Shown: positions 36,805 to 45,696 of the stretch, piece after piece
Layout: every line of letters begins with the position of its first letter
Numbering within the stretch: position 1 is the first letter of the stretch
NCBI GenBank assembly: GCA_021731145.1
Contig: JAKFXX010000008.1
Location: 62,001 to 126,000 of the forward strand
Length of the DNA: 64,000 nucleotides
Source of the DNA: Gammaproteobacteria bacterium
GTDB taxonomy: Bacteria > Pseudomonadota > Gammaproteobacteria > Ga0077554 > Ga007554
Direction of reading: 5' to 3'
Notes under the pieces: generated by a model
What the model saw: the letters and a program-made list of their open reading frames with translations, nothing else
Databases searched by the model: none
Told to the model about the DNA's origin: nothing
Made by a program: the position numbers and the translations under genes

Positions 36805-37864
36805 TGGCCAAAACAGGCCATACCATCGCCATGAGAGAAGCAAGTCCCGTGACATTGAGGGGGTTCCCCCGTATGAGTGGCCAGGCAGGCAAGGCAATCC
36901 TCCCGGACTGGATGATAAACGCGTCAAGCAACTGCACGGCAACGAATGAGATCAGAACGGCAAGGGCCGCGCCGTAAGGCGCTCTTGTGCTCCTGCGCTG
37001 GATAACAAGCAAGAGCATCAACCCCATACCCAACCCTGCCAAAGCCTCCACGGAAAGTAGCCGCGCCAGAACCGGCAACTTGAGAAAGAGCGCCGCAGCG
37101 AAGAACTTGAACGATACGGCAGCGGTAAACACTGCAACGGATACAGGCATCTTGCGGTGGCGGGGGCTGATCAACGTCGCGGCGAACAGCCCCAGGCCGG
37201 CAATTTCAAACATAAAAATGAGTATCTTCTGGAATTGGACGCGAGATAGATCAGACGGCGCTTCCCAGAAGGGGGTGAACCCTGTGTGAAGATTTCCGGC
37301 GACTAAAGAGGGTGCCTGCAAGCTAAGCTGAGATAACGCCCATAACCCGAGCAATGCAATCCCAAGATTACCCCACCACCCTGGCAGAAACCACCGTTTA
37401 CGCCACGCGAATAAGAGAACCCCAGGCCAGCGATGACCTTCGGTCACTCTTGCTACTAATGCGCCTGTAAATGCACCGGCGGTGTTGGTCAGGATGTCGA
37501 GATTGGAAGCATTGCGGCCAGGCAGGAAATTTTGCAAAACCTCCATTAAGAGACTCAACAGCAGCCCCGCCAGGGCAACCCACCACACCGCGTAACGCAG
37601 CTTCATTCGTGTATGCAGCGCCGACGCCAGCAAGAATCCGAAAGGAAGATAGACCAGGATGTTGGTAGTGATATCGGTGCGCGTCGCATAGCGCGGCCAC
37701 GAGGCAATCAAAAATGCAAGAAAGTGCTCGCCAGGTACTCGCCAGGCGGTTGCGGGATAAAGGCTGCCGGCGATAAGCAGCGCAAGATAACTCCACAGGG
37801 ACAACAGCAATAACGCCCGGCGCCAAGAGCTGCGTGTATCGTTGGAGCGGAAAGGGCGGTTCAT
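36761..37864 (-). CDS. VanZ-family membrane protein
   Basis: 367 residues, polytopic. The VanZ domain is at the N-terminus: YLALLIAGSLYPATAW, then TTNILVYLPFGFLLASAL and EVLQNFLPGRNASNLDILTNTAGAFTGA. The rest is further membrane helices without a known family. Its 3' end overlaps the convergent VanZ gene, which is unusual for two paralogues and suggests linked inheritance. Role in cell-surface chemistry is only a guess from the beta-helix neighbour. Confidence 0.8.
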   Translation of the reverse strand: MNRPFRSNDTRSSWRRALLLLSLWSYLALLIAGSLYPATAWRVPGEHFLAFLIASWPRYATRTDITTNILVYLPFGFLLASALHTRMKLRYAVWWVALAGLLLSLLMEVLQNFLPGRNASNLDILTNTAGAFTGALVARVTEGHRWPGVLLFAWRKRWFLPGWWGNLGIALLGLWALSQLSLQAPSLVAGNLHTGFTPFWEAPSDLSRVQFQKILIFMFEIAGLGLFAATLISPRHRKMPVSVAVFTAAVSFKFFAAALFLKLPVLARLLSVEALAGLGMGLMLLLVIQRRSTRAPYGAALAVLISFVAVQLLDAFIIQSGRIALPAWPLIRGNPLNVTGLASLMAMVWPVLAITHLLMGRLLFPSR

Positions 37865-37968
37865 ATTAGGTCTGTTTCAAACACGGCGCGCGTAATGCCT
37901 TGAGTGTACCAAACGATGTGGCTTCTCTCTACACATCACGAGAACGCGTGGTGGCGCTCCACGCAACC

Positions 37969-38742
37969 TCATGACCGAATCCCATGCCCCCTATTGAGCA
38001 GGTGTAATGCAACCCCGAACAAACCCGCGATGAAGCCCAGGATGGCCGCATAGGCCACGGCAAGATTGACATCCGACACCCCCAGCAAACCATAACGAAA
38101 GGCGTTGACCATGTACAAAATCGGATTGGCCAGCGAGACCGACTGCCAGAACGGCGGCAGCATGGCGACGGAATAGAACACCCCGCCCAGGTAGGTGAGC
38201 GGCGTCAGCACGAAAGTGGGGATCACGGAAATGTCGTCGAAGCTCTTGGCATAAATCCCGTTAATGAAGCCCGCCAGCGAGAACAATACGCTGGTGAGCA
38301 CCAGCACTGAGCATGCGACCCACAGGCTATGCAGCGGGATGGGGGTAAAGAACAGCGCCACCACCGTGACGGCCACCCCCACCGCCAGACCGCGCGCCAG
38401 CCCCCCGCCGATGAAGCCAATCAAGATAAGATAATTGGGCACCGGCGCCACCAGCATCTCTTCGATATTGTGCTGAAACTTCGAGCTGTAGAAGGACGAC
38501 ACCACATTGGCGTAGGAATTGGTGATCACCGTCATCAGGATCAGCCCCGGCACAATGTACTCCATGTAGCGGAAACCGTGCACGTCGCCCACCTGGCTGC
38601 CGATAAGGCGGCCAAAAATCACGAAATACAGCGCCGTGGTAATCATCGGCGGCAGAATGGTCTGAATCCAGATACGCGTAAACCGCAGCACCTCCTTGAC
38701 CAGGATCGCCTTGAAAGCGACATACTGCTCGCGCCCGTTCAT
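37969..38742 (-). CDS. ABC-2 type permease
   Basis: 257 residues with six transmembrane helices and the ABC-2 pattern: FTRIWIQTILPPMITTALYFVIFG, the YIVPGLILMTVITNSYANV stretch and the conserved FLxxPTxxLGGVFYS-type motif (VLTPLTYLGGVFYSV). It resembles E. coli YadH and drug/polysaccharide exporters. Overlaps the ATPase gene by 4 bp. Substrate unknown. Confidence 0.92.
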   Translation of the reverse strand: MNGREQYVAFKAILVKEVLRFTRIWIQTILPPMITTALYFVIFGRLIGSQVGDVHGFRYMEYIVPGLILMTVITNSYANVVSSFYSSKFQHNIEEMLVAPVPNYLILIGFIGGGLARGLAVGVAVTVVALFFTPIPLHSLWVACSVLVLTSVLFSLAGFINGIYAKSFDDISVIPTFVLTPLTYLGGVFYSVAMLPPFWQSVSLANPILYMVNAFRYGLLGVSDVNLAVAYAAILGFIAGLFGVALHLLNRGHGIRS

Positions 38743-39665
38743 GCCACATCTTCCTTGTTGCCGACCAAGCGGATAAACAACTCCTCCAGCCGGTTGGTCT
38801 TGTTGCGCAGACTGCCCACCTCGATACCCTGCGCGGAGAGTGCGGCGAACAGGGTGTTGATATTGGCGTCGCGCGAGACCTCCACCTCCAGGGTATGATC
38901 ATCAATGCGGGAGGTGACGAATCCGTGCAGATCGGGCACCGCGTCGAGCGGGCGCACCAGATCCAGCACCAATGTGTGCGAACTCATGCGGCTGAGCAAC
39001 TGGCGCATGCTGGTGTTCTCGACGATCCGCCCATTATCGATAATGGCGATGTTACGGCATAGCCGCTCGGCTTCTTCCAGGTAGTGGGTGGTGAGAATGA
39101 TAGTCGTTCCAGCAGCATTGATCTCGCTGAGAAAGCTCCACATCGAATGGCGGATCTCGATATCCACCCCCGCCGTCGGCTCGTCGAGGATCAGCAAACG
39201 CGGCTCGTGAACCAGGGCGCGGGCAATCATCAGCCGCCGCTTCATCCCGCCCGAAAGCAGGCGCGCCTGATCGTGGCGACGATCCCACAATCCAAGCTGA
39301 TTCAGATAACGTTCAGCGCGCTCAAACGCCAAGCGGCGCGGAATGCCATAATACCCCGCCTGATTCACCACAATCTCCACCACCGGCTCGAAGATATTGA
39401 AATTGAACTCCTGCGGCACCAGCCCGATACACGCCTTGACGGCAGCCAGATCGGTGTCGATGTCATGACCGAACACCTGCACCGTGCCGCTGGTCTTGTT
39501 GACCAGTGAAGAAACGATACCGATAGTCGTGGACTTACCCGCGCCATTAGGCCCCAACAGCGCAAAAAAATCCCCCGGCGCCACCTCCAAGTCGATACCG
39601 TGCAGGGCGGTGATGCCGTTTTTGTAGACCTTGGTTAGATTGCGTAGGGAAAGGGCTGGGGTCAT
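38739..39665 (-). CDS. ABC transporter ATPase (YadG-like)
   Basis: 308 residues. Walker A GPNGAGKST, signature LSGGMKRR, Walker B LLILDEPTAG, H-loop TTHYLEE. The C-terminal extension (HTLVLDLVRPLDAVPDLHG) is typical of DrrA/NodI-like ATPases paired with ABC-2 permeases. First gene of the two-gene exporter operon. Confidence 0.93.
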   Translation of the reverse strand: MTPALSLRNLTKVYKNGITALHGIDLEVAPGDFFALLGPNGAGKSTTIGIVSSLVNKTSGTVQVFGHDIDTDLAAVKACIGLVPQEFNFNIFEPVVEIVVNQAGYYGIPRRLAFERAERYLNQLGLWDRRHDQARLLSGGMKRRLMIARALVHEPRLLILDEPTAGVDIEIRHSMWSFLSEINAAGTTIILTTHYLEEAERLCRNIAIIDNGRIVENTSMRQLLSRMSSHTLVLDLVRPLDAVPDLHGFVTSRIDDHTLEVEVSRDANINTLFAALSAQGIEVGSLRNKTNRLEELFIRLVGNKEDVA

Positions 39666-39835
39666 GGTGTTGGGGTGATGAGTTTGGGGTTAATGCATGT
39701 AAGTGGGGCGTAATTGTAACACGGCCCCTGTCAAGCGGCTGGTCCAATAAGGGCTTATGTTCCTCCTCTTCTCACTAAAACAGCGAATGGGGTTTGGGGC
39801 GAATCCCGAAATGAACTTGGTGGTATAAGCGAAGT

Positions 39836-39951
39836 TACGTCTTGACGTAGCATATCGAATCTAATGCGCTGACGAAGGGAACTATGCTATATATCAGACT
39901 GAACTGATGTGAGGATAGGCTCCTCATAAAACTTAGTTAGCAGCACTAACT
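39836..39951 (+). promoter_or_regulatory. Possible structured leader of the PLD-like gene
   Basis: A palindrome TACGTC-TT-GACGTA (39836-39849) is followed by three back-to-back small hairpins: ATCAG/CTGAT (39893-39908), TGAGGA/TCCTCA (39910-39926) and AGTTAG/CTAACT (39935-39951), ending 16 bp before the ATG. It matches no riboswitch class I recognise. The rest of the 302-bp gap has no gene. Confidence 0.35.
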
Positions 39952-39967
39952 GGAGTGCCGTTTTCCT

Positions 39968-40945
39968 ATGAAGATCCTTTATACCTCGACCGAAGTGCAT
40001 TCAGCGATAAAGCATGTGCTTGAACAGTCGACGCCCACTGAAAAGCGCGTAGCCCTTGTGGCATTTGTCGGTGAAGGCGCAGAGGCCTACTTGCCCGACC
40101 CAGATAAATTTGAGTTGGTTTGCTGCCTTCAACCTGGAGCCACCAGCGCCCAAGCTCTTGAAAGACTTCAGAAGAGAGGTGCCATAATCAGCAAGGCCGA
40201 TCGCCTACACATGAAAGTGTACTGGTCCAGCGTGAAGGGTTGCGTAATCTGCTCAGCTAACGCTTCCACGAACGCCCTTGGTAAGGGTGGACTTAAAGAG
40301 GCTGGGGTGTTGCTACCTCCTGGGGTAGTCGAGATCGGTAAGCTGCTCCAGGAAGCGAAGGCCGCGCCAATCACCAGCAGTGATCTTCGTCACCTCAAAC
40401 GCGAGTCAGATCGATTGGCTGCGGCTATTGGCGGGATTGGCCGTCGGCCCGCCGGATCGTCAAGCCATCCCACGAGCTTCGTCGAATGGTACGAGTCTTC
40501 TAGCCGAGCAAACTGGAAGCTCGGCTGGTGGGAAGAAGACACGCTTGAGACGGCATCCGCAGCTAAACTTAAGTCACTAAACACCTTCGGAATAAATGCC
40601 CCGCGTGATGCCGTAAATTTCGCTAAAGGGCAGGTGGCCAAAGGCGATTGGCTGCTTCGCTTCAAGCTGCCCGAGGGTACAGAACCGGACTGGATGCATG
40701 TCGATTTCGTGATTCAGGTTCCTTTGAGCGATAAAAAGGCGTATGAGCCAGCTTATCCATACCAGGCTATACAAGTGCGCAGTAAGGTTCACTACCCAAC
40801 CCCACCATTTGACATTGATAGTCGTAACTTTCGTCGTGCCTTAAAAAAAGCGGTGGCTGAGTTCGGATACGAAAGGTTAGTTAATTCGCGGTCAGTCCGG
40901 CCTCCGGCAGAATTGTTGAAGAAGATCAAATATAATTTGACATAG
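39968..40945 (+). CDS. PLD-like protein, possible nuclease
   Basis: 325 residues. The N-terminal half looks like one phospholipase D/nuclease domain: LHMKVYW gives His-x-Lys, followed by CVICSANASTNALGKGGLKEAGV, which resembles the GS-N part of the HKD motif; the Asp is not obvious. One HKD domain per chain would need a dimer, as in BfiI or Nuc. The C-terminal half (WKLGWWEEDTLETA ... PPFDIDSRNFRRALKKAV) is unknown to me. Its low GC relative to neighbours, and the toxin-antitoxin pair behind it, suggest horizontal acquisition. Confidence 0.6.
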   Translation: MKILYTSTEVHSAIKHVLEQSTPTEKRVALVAFVGEGAEAYLPDPDKFELVCCLQPGATSAQALERLQKRGAIISKADRLHMKVYWSSVKGCVICSANASTNALGKGGLKEAGVLLPPGVVEIGKLLQEAKAAPITSSDLRHLKRESDRLAAAIGGIGRRPAGSSSHPTSFVEWYESSSRANWKLGWWEEDTLETASAAKLKSLNTFGINAPRDAVNFAKGQVAKGDWLLRFKLPEGTEPDWMHVDFVIQVPLSDKKAYEPAYPYQAIQVRSKVHYPTPPFDIDSRNFRRALKKAVAEFGYERLVNSRSVRPPAELLKKIKYNLT

Positions 40946-41047
40946 GCTAATACAGCCAGCGTAGCGCGCGCTGTGCGCACGATCAGTCAAGTAGGGCGCA
41001 TTCCATGTACCTTATCCAATCTGGATTGACCACATAAAGCGGTAGCC

Positions 41048-41485
41048 ATGGGTAGTATGATGAAAAATGAATTGAGAACGGTAGAAGGCATTATTAGCAC
41101 CCTTCTGACGGTTTATCCCGACATGCAGGCCATTTACCTCTTCGGTTCTTACGGCACCGAAAACGAATGGCCGGATAGCGACGTGGATATCGCTCTGCTG
41201 CTGCCGCCCGATGAGGCGAAAAAGGCCGGCACGCTCATGATGAGTGAATTGCGTTTCGCGCTCGAATCCTTCCTGAAAAAGGATGTGGATTTGATCAACC
41301 TGCGTCAGGTGTCCACTGTCTTTCAAAAAGAAATTATTTTGGCCGAGCGGCGGATTTTCTGTGCCGACGAGTACGCGGCAGATGAATTTGAAATGCTAGT
41401 ACTGTCGTTGTACCAGAAGCTCAACGAGGAACGGGCGGAAGTGTTGGCCGAGGGTTTGCGCAGCGGGAGGTTTTACAACGTATGA
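41048..41485 (+). CDS. mntA: MntA-type nucleotidyltransferase antitoxin
   Basis: 145 residues with the minimal nucleotidyltransferase motif GSYGTENEWPDSDVDIA (GSx10DxD), as in MntA antitoxins, which inactivate HepT by adding AMP to a tyrosine. The rest has KKDVDLINLRQVS and a helical C-terminus. The start may instead be one of the ATGs at 41057 or 41060. Overlaps hepT by 4 bp, the classical order for this type VII-like pair. Confidence 0.88.
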   Translation: MGSMMKNELRTVEGIISTLLTVYPDMQAIYLFGSYGTENEWPDSDVDIALLLPPDEAKKAGTLMMSELRFALESFLKKDVDLINLRQVSTVFQKEIILAERRIFCADEYAADEFEMLVLSLYQKLNEERAEVLAEGLRSGRFYNV

Positions 41486-41895
41486 ACGAGATTGTCCTGA
41501 ACAAAAAAATCAGTATCGAGCGCTGCATTGAACAGATCGACCAATACTATGCTCTGGATAATGGCTTGCCTTTCGAAACGGATCACCTCAAGCAGGATGC
41601 CATCGCCATGAACCTGCAACGTGCTTGCGAATTGGCCATTGATATTGCCAATCACCTGATCAAAACAAAGAAACTGGGTCTACCGCAGGACAGCCGGGAG
41701 AGTTTCACATTATTGCAGCGCGCTGGTCTGATTAGTGTCGAACGGATGAATACGCTTCAGGCGATGGTGGGTTTTCGCAATATCCTGGTGCATGAATATA
41801 AAAAATTGGATCTGCATATTATGGTAGAGGTGATTGAACACCGCATGCGAGAACTGCTCGACTTCGCCAATACCGCCTTGAAGGTTGCAGACTGA
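41482..41895 (+). CDS. hepT: HepT-type HEPN RNase toxin
   Basis: 137 residues, all helical, HepT/DUF86 family. The HEPN catalytic motif RNILVHEY (RX4HXY) lies in VGFRNILVHEYKKLD near the C-terminus; the Tyr is the residue AMPylated by MntA. N-terminal stretches IERCIEQIDQYYAL and MNLQRACELAIDIANHLI are typical. It forms a toxin-antitoxin module with mntA. Confidence 0.9.
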   Translation: MNEIVLNKKISIERCIEQIDQYYALDNGLPFETDHLKQDAIAMNLQRACELAIDIANHLIKTKKLGLPQDSRESFTLLQRAGLISVERMNTLQAMVGFRNILVHEYKKLDLHIMVEVIEHRMRELLDFANTALKVAD

Positions 41896-41921
41896 ATTAT
41901 GACGCTGCACAAGCCGCGTAA

Positions 41922-42007
41922 TCGGGTAGGGTGGGCACGGCTTTATCGTGCCCACGCGGGTTAATACAGCTACAGCGTGGGCATAAAAACCTGCCCACTC
42001 TACCCGA
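41922..42007. repeat. Inverted-repeat element behind hepT
   Basis: A 16-bp inverted pair with one mismatch (TCGGGTAGGGTGGGCA, 41922-41937; mirrored at 41992-42007) encloses the hairpin GGGCACG/CGTGCCC. Starts 27 bp after the hepT stop and may also serve as a bidirectional transcription barrier. Confidence 0.65.
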
Positions 42008-42020
42008 CTGAAGAAAAGAA

Positions 42021-42210
42021 ATGTAGGGTGGGTTTACCCAAAGGGCAGCGCGAAGCCTACCCCTGGGGTACAATAGCGTTTTTTGCGTAACCCACCAAGC
42101 GTTGCGTAGCAATACAACGCATTATTTAATGAGTGCCTGGCGGCACATCTGGTGGGTTACGGCACAAACTGCGTGCCTCTTGTGCCCTTTAGGGTAAACC
42201 CACCCTACAT
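42021..42210. repeat. Inverted-repeat element, 190 bp
   Basis: A perfect 19-bp inverted pair (ATGTAGGGTGGGTTTACCC at 42021-42039, mirrored at 42192-42210) that extends with one gap to about 27 bp. The inside has a second pair (TAACCCACC / GGTGGGTTA). No coding capacity. With the previous element it fills most of the 410-bp gap before the GST gene. Confidence 0.7.
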
Positions 42211-42305
42211 TTGACTACGTTTGGCTTAAGTAAATGCCATTTTGTAGCGTCCCCTTTTTTGATTGGCATGTTAGCACCCTCCAATAAAAAGATTGCCAAA
42301 TAAAG

Positions 42306-42953
42306 ATGACGCTTCCGATCCTATATTCTTTTCGCCGTTGTCCTTATGCAATGAGAGCAAGAATGGCGATTAAATATAGCAATGTGGCTGTTGAGATCAG
42401 GGAGGTGGAGTTGCGTAATATGCCGCAAGATATGCTTTTGCAGTCAAGCAAAGGGACCGTGCCAGTGCTTGTCCTTCCTGATGGTGCGGTGATAGACGAA
42501 AGCTGGGATATCATGAAATGGGCATTATCAATCAATGATCCCGATGATTGGCTATGCGGGAACCAGGGGGATTTTCTAAAAGAGGCGGAAAATCTCGCAT
42601 ATGAAAATGACTTTGATTTCAAAATTCATCTGGATCATTATAAATATTCAGTGCGGTATCCGGATTTCCCCATGGAGCATTACCGGGAACAAGGAGAGGT
42701 TTTTTTGTGTGTGTTAGAAGCCCGGCTACAGCAGCATGCTTATTTGGTTTGTGATCGCATAACGGTTGCCGATATTGCAGTTGCACCCTTTGCGCGGCAA
42801 TTTTCTCTGGTGGATATGCCGTGGTTTTCTCAGTCGCGATACGCGCATGTGAAAGCATGGCTGGATAATTTTATATCTTCGCCTTTATTTGAAGGCGCGA
42901 TGAAAAAATATGCCCCGTGGGTGCCAGGCTCCAGTATTGTTGTGTTCCCGTGA
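42306..42953 (+). CDS. Glutathione S-transferase family protein
   Basis: 215 residues. The thioredoxin-like N-terminal half has the active-site region SFRRCPYAMRARMA with a Cys that suggests glutaredoxin-like (omega/beta) chemistry, and the glutathione-binding segment GTVPVLVLPDGAVIDES. The C-terminal helical half contains VCDRITVADIAVAPFARQF. Probably cytosolic; substrate unknown. No operon partner is obvious. Confidence 0.88.
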   Translation: MTLPILYSFRRCPYAMRARMAIKYSNVAVEIREVELRNMPQDMLLQSSKGTVPVLVLPDGAVIDESWDIMKWALSINDPDDWLCGNQGDFLKEAENLAYENDFDFKIHLDHYKYSVRYPDFPMEHYREQGEVFLCVLEARLQQHAYLVCDRITVADIAVAPFARQFSLVDMPWFSQSRYAHVKAWLDNFISSPLFEGAMKKYAPWVPGSSIVVFP

Positions 42954-43090
42954 TTGTACGGTGGTGCAAAGCGCTTGGGTGCTATTTCATGGGGTGTATT
43001 TTACCCGGCTTCGCCCCCCTCGCTACGCTCTCCCCGCAAGCGGAACGAGGGGGTATGGAGTAAGGTGTTACGCCTTTCAATAGCCGAAGC

Positions 43091-43363
43091 CTATTTTACA
43101 GGCGGTACATACCCCTCTGGTGCCGCTGAACCCTCACCGAAAAAGAATTTTTCCATTTCAAGTTGCAGGAATTGGCGCGCCTTGATGTCTACCAGCGCAA
43201 GGCGGTATTCGTTGATGAGCATGGTCTGGTGTTTCAGCCACATCTGCCAGGCTTCCTTGGAGACGTTTTCAAAAATCCGTTTGCCCAACTCGCCGGGGTA
43301 AGGAGGGAGGGCCAGGCCTTCGGCCTCTTTGTCGAGCTTGATGCAGTGAACGGTGCGGGTCAT
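43091..43363 (-). CDS. yggX: YggX, Fe(II)-trafficking / oxidative damage protection protein
   Basis: 90 residues from the ATG at 43363, supported by AGGAGA. Sequence [21 protein letters not shown] and the conserved [30 protein letters not shown] identify the family. It protects Fe-S proteins from oxidants. It overlaps mutY by 4 bp; the mutY-yggX order is common in Gammaproteobacteria, and MutY itself holds a 4Fe-4S cluster. Confidence 0.96.
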   Translation of the reverse strand: MTRTVHCIKLDKEAEGLALPPYPGELGKRIFENVSKEAWQMWLKHQTMLINEYRLALVDIKARQFLQLEMEKFFFGEGSAAPEGYVPPVK

Positions 43364-44418
43364 GCGTGATTGTCTCCTGATAATTGTGTCAATAAACGCT
43401 GAACGGGCGCGGCCAGTCCCAGTGCTTTGGGGGATGCGGGATTGTACCAAATGGTGTTGCTCCCCTCCATGATGCCGTTTATTTCATGCGCGCGGGCGTG
43501 AACCGGCGTGATGTCGAGGTGAAAATGGCTGAAGGTGTGGCGCAGCGTCGGCCATGTCTCGCTGGCGGTGATGCGGCAATGGAGATGCTGCGCGCACCAT
43601 GTCTTGATGTCCTCGTCGACAGGGCATTCGGGAAAGCTCCATAGCCCGCCCCAAATGCCCGCTGGTGGGCGCTGTACCAGCAATATACCGTCATGTGAGT
43701 CGCGCAGCATGATCAGGGTGGTGGCGCGCACCGGCAGGGTCTTACGCGGCTTGGGGGAGGGAAAATCGCTCATCCGGCCTTGCTCATACGCCGCACAACC
43801 ATCGCTGAGGGGGCATCGCTCGCAGCTCGGAGTGGCACGCGTGCAGAGCGTGGCACCGAGGTCCATGATCGACTGGGTGTAGTGCGCCACCCGCTGAGAG
43901 GGGGTGTGTTGCTCCGCCAGATCCCATAGCATTTGCTCGACGTCTGTCTTGCCTGGCCAGCCTTCGATGGCGTGAAAACGAGTCAGCACACGCTTCACAT
44001 TCCCGTCGAGTATGGCGTGGTGTTGATCGGAGGACAGTGCCAGTATGGCGCTTGCTGTGGAGCGGCCGATGCCCGGCAGCGCCTGTACGGCGATGATATC
44101 AAGCGGGAATTGGCCTTTGTACCGCTCCTGCACTATGCCTGCCGCACGGTGCAAGTTGCGGGCACGGGCGTAATAGCCGAGTCCTGTCCACAGGTGCAGC
44201 ACCTCGTCCAGCGGTGCAGCAGCAAGCGTGGCAACATCAGGAAATCGTGCCATAAAGCGTTGAAAATACGGGATGACGGTGGCGACCTGGGTTTGTTGCA
44301 GCATCACTTCGGAAATCCACACACGGAAAGGTGTGGGGTTGTGCTGCCAGGGCAGATCCTTACGGCCGTGCATGTCGAACCATGCCAGCAGGCGGTTACT
44401 GAATTGCGGGGTTTTCAT
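43360..44418 (-). CDS. mutY: MutY, adenine DNA glycosylase
   Basis: 352 residues. It removes A mispaired with 8-oxoG. Catalytic Glu in [13 protein letters not shown], helix-hairpin-helix with the Asp in [12 protein letters not shown], and a 4Fe-4S cluster motif [17 protein letters not shown]. The C-terminal NUDIX-like recognition domain ([20 protein letters not shown]) is complete. Confidence 0.97.
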   Translation of the reverse strand: MKTPQFSNRLLAWFDMHGRKDLPWQHNPTPFRVWISEVMLQQTQVATVIPYFQRFMARFPDVATLAAAPLDEVLHLWTGLGYYARARNLHRAAGIVQERYKGQFPLDIIAVQALPGIGRSTASAILALSSDQHHAILDGNVKRVLTRFHAIEGWPGKTDVEQMLWDLAEQHTPSQRVAHYTQSIMDLGATLCTRATPSCERCPLSDGCAAYEQGRMSDFPSPKPRKTLPVRATTLIMLRDSHDGILLVQRPPAGIWGGLWSFPECPVDEDIKTWCAQHLHCRITASETWPTLRHTFSHFHLDITPVHARAHEINGIMEGSNTIWYNPASPKALGLAAPVQRLLTQLSGDNHA

Positions 44419-44475
44419 GGTGTTGCAGCGTTATCTCAGTGTGCAATATGTGTGTTATGCTAATATTTTATAGGC

Positions 44476-44895
44476 GTGTCTTGCGCCTTCCTGGTGCCAA
44501 TGGCGACAATCGAACAGCAGGACATCTGGATCAAGGGCAACGAAGGCCCTCCCTGTGAAGGGGTGTTTTCCGCCACAGCTTATGATCAGCACGACCGTTT
44601 GGTAAGGGCGGCCAAGGCATGGGGGATATCGTGGGCGCTGTCGGCGCTCTCGCTGGTTACGTTTATCCCCGTTGTGCATGTGCTGGCGGCGGTAGGTTTT
44701 TTTATCGCCGGGCCGGTTACAGCCTATTCAAGATACCGCACATTGTCTACCGCCAATAATGCGACGGGCACATGCCCCGCATGCCAACAGGCAATCACGA
44801 TTGCCGTGCAAGCGGCGGATAGTTTGCCATTATGGACGTATTGCCCCTCGTGCAGTGCGCCCATACATCTGGTTTCCAAATCGAGAGAAGTTTGA
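44476..44895 (+). CDS. Small membrane protein with a zinc ribbon, unknown function
   Basis: 139 residues from GTG 44476, or 131 from ATG 44500 (MATIEQQDIW); neither has a clear ribosome site. Two hydrophobic segments (about 55-90) are followed by a C-terminal zinc ribbon GTCPACQQAITIAV ... YCPSCSAPIHLVS. I do not recognise a named family. It is divergent from mutY, with little room for a separate promoter. Its stop codon lies inside the FNR box of the next transcription unit. Confidence 0.65.
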   Translation: MSCAFLVPMATIEQQDIWIKGNEGPPCEGVFSATAYDQHDRLVRAAKAWGISWALSALSLVTFIPVVHVLAAVGFFIAGPVTAYSRYRTLSTANNATGTCPACQQAITIAVQAADSLPLWTYCPSCSAPIHLVSKSREV

Positions 44896-44933
44896 TCTAA
44901 ATCAAAGTAGAGTTCCACCGGAGAAATTACAAT
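44892..44933 (+). promoter_or_regulatory. Class-II FNR/ANR promoter
   Basis: FNR box TTGATCTAAATCAA (44892-44905, all ten fixed bases) and -10 TACAAT (44928-44933, 5/6) are spaced exactly as in class-II FNR promoters, predicting a start near base 44940. That is six bases beyond the ATG of the 35-codon ORF that follows. Confidence 0.7.
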
Positions 44934-45041
44934 ATGCGTGGTGTGTTTGCCATTTTCATTTTAAGTATTCTGATCTTGAGCTTTGCCGCGATGGTCTTTA
45001 CCGGATTGTATGCGCTCGGTGTCATTGGCCCGGATAGATAA
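44934..45041 (+). CDS. Possible 35-residue single-helix membrane peptide
   Basis: ATG 44934 opens 35 codons encoding one hydrophobic helix (FAIFILSILILSFAAMVF) and a short tail ending GVIGPDR. GGAGAA lies 9-14 bases upstream. It recalls small oxidase subunits (CcoQ/CydX-like) in size and topology only. Against it: the predicted FNR-dependent start falls after the ATG, so it would be translated only from another promoter or as part of the upstream transcript. Confidence 0.45.
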   Translation: MRGVFAIFILSILILSFAAMVFTGLYALGVIGPDR

Positions 45042-45158
45042 TCTTTCCGGGAACCCTTGATTTATGGTGTGCTGGGTGTGATGATCACAAGGCACTATCC
45101 ATTCCATTGTGCGGTTATATGCGGCCTGGTCTCTGTTTCATTTGAAGGGAGAAAAACC

Positions 45159-45674
45159 ATGAAAGCCTATTGTGTAGTCGTTGCAGACGGGACGCGCGCC
45201 CGCTTTTTTACCCTGGAACCGGCAGCTCTTCCCACGGGGGGGGCGGGGCCTAACCTGGTGGAGCATGAAGACTTGATCAGCACCGAAAAGGAAGTCCCCG
45301 GCACGGAGATGTGGACCGATACCAAATCAGCGCGCGGTGGATCGCGGCCCGGCGCGCCCGCCTACGGTTATGATGACCAGCGAGACCGTCACGAAGACGA
45401 ATTCGAGCGGCGCTTTGCTCAACGCATAACCGAAGAGGCCGTCCGCGTGGCACAGCAACAAAAGGCTGCGCATCTTGTTCTGGTTGCAGAGGCGCGCATG
45501 CTGGGCTTCCTGCGTGATGCGCTCGATGTGCCTGCCCATGTGAGTTTCGAGGTGAATGAATTGGCCAAGGATATGACCAAGCTCACGTCCAGTGAGTTAC
45601 ATGAGCATCTGGCGGGTGCGAATCTGTTGCCGGCAAGGCAGGGTGTCCCAGGTTGGGTGCCGCGCGCGCAGTGA
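45159..45674 (+). CDS. Host-attachment-type protein (PF10116-like)
   Basis: 171 residues from ATG 45159 (GAAGGGAGAAAAACC upstream). Starts MKAYCVVVADGTRARFFTLE, then DLISTEKEVPGTEMWTDTKSARGGS, and a C-terminal domain VRVAQQQKAAHLVLVAEARMLGFLRDAL, as in the family named 'protein required for attachment to host cells'. The fold resembles the archaeal release-factor/eRF1 domain 2-like proteins; real role unknown. The FNR promoter at 44892-44933 could drive it with a leader of about 220 nt. Confidence 0.78.
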   Translation: MKAYCVVVADGTRARFFTLEPAALPTGGAGPNLVEHEDLISTEKEVPGTEMWTDTKSARGGSRPGAPAYGYDDQRDRHEDEFERRFAQRITEEAVRVAQQQKAAHLVLVAEARMLGFLRDALDVPAHVSFEVNELAKDMTKLTSSELHEHLAGANLLPARQGVPGWVPRAQ

Positions 45675-45696
45675 TGACATGGAAGGTGCGGAAAGG

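Noticed and set aside
43021-43060. Terminator in the GC-rich inverted region between GST and yggX
   Set aside because: Imperfect CCCCCTCG/CGAGGGGG pairing without a T-run; could be a repeat fragment, not enough to call.
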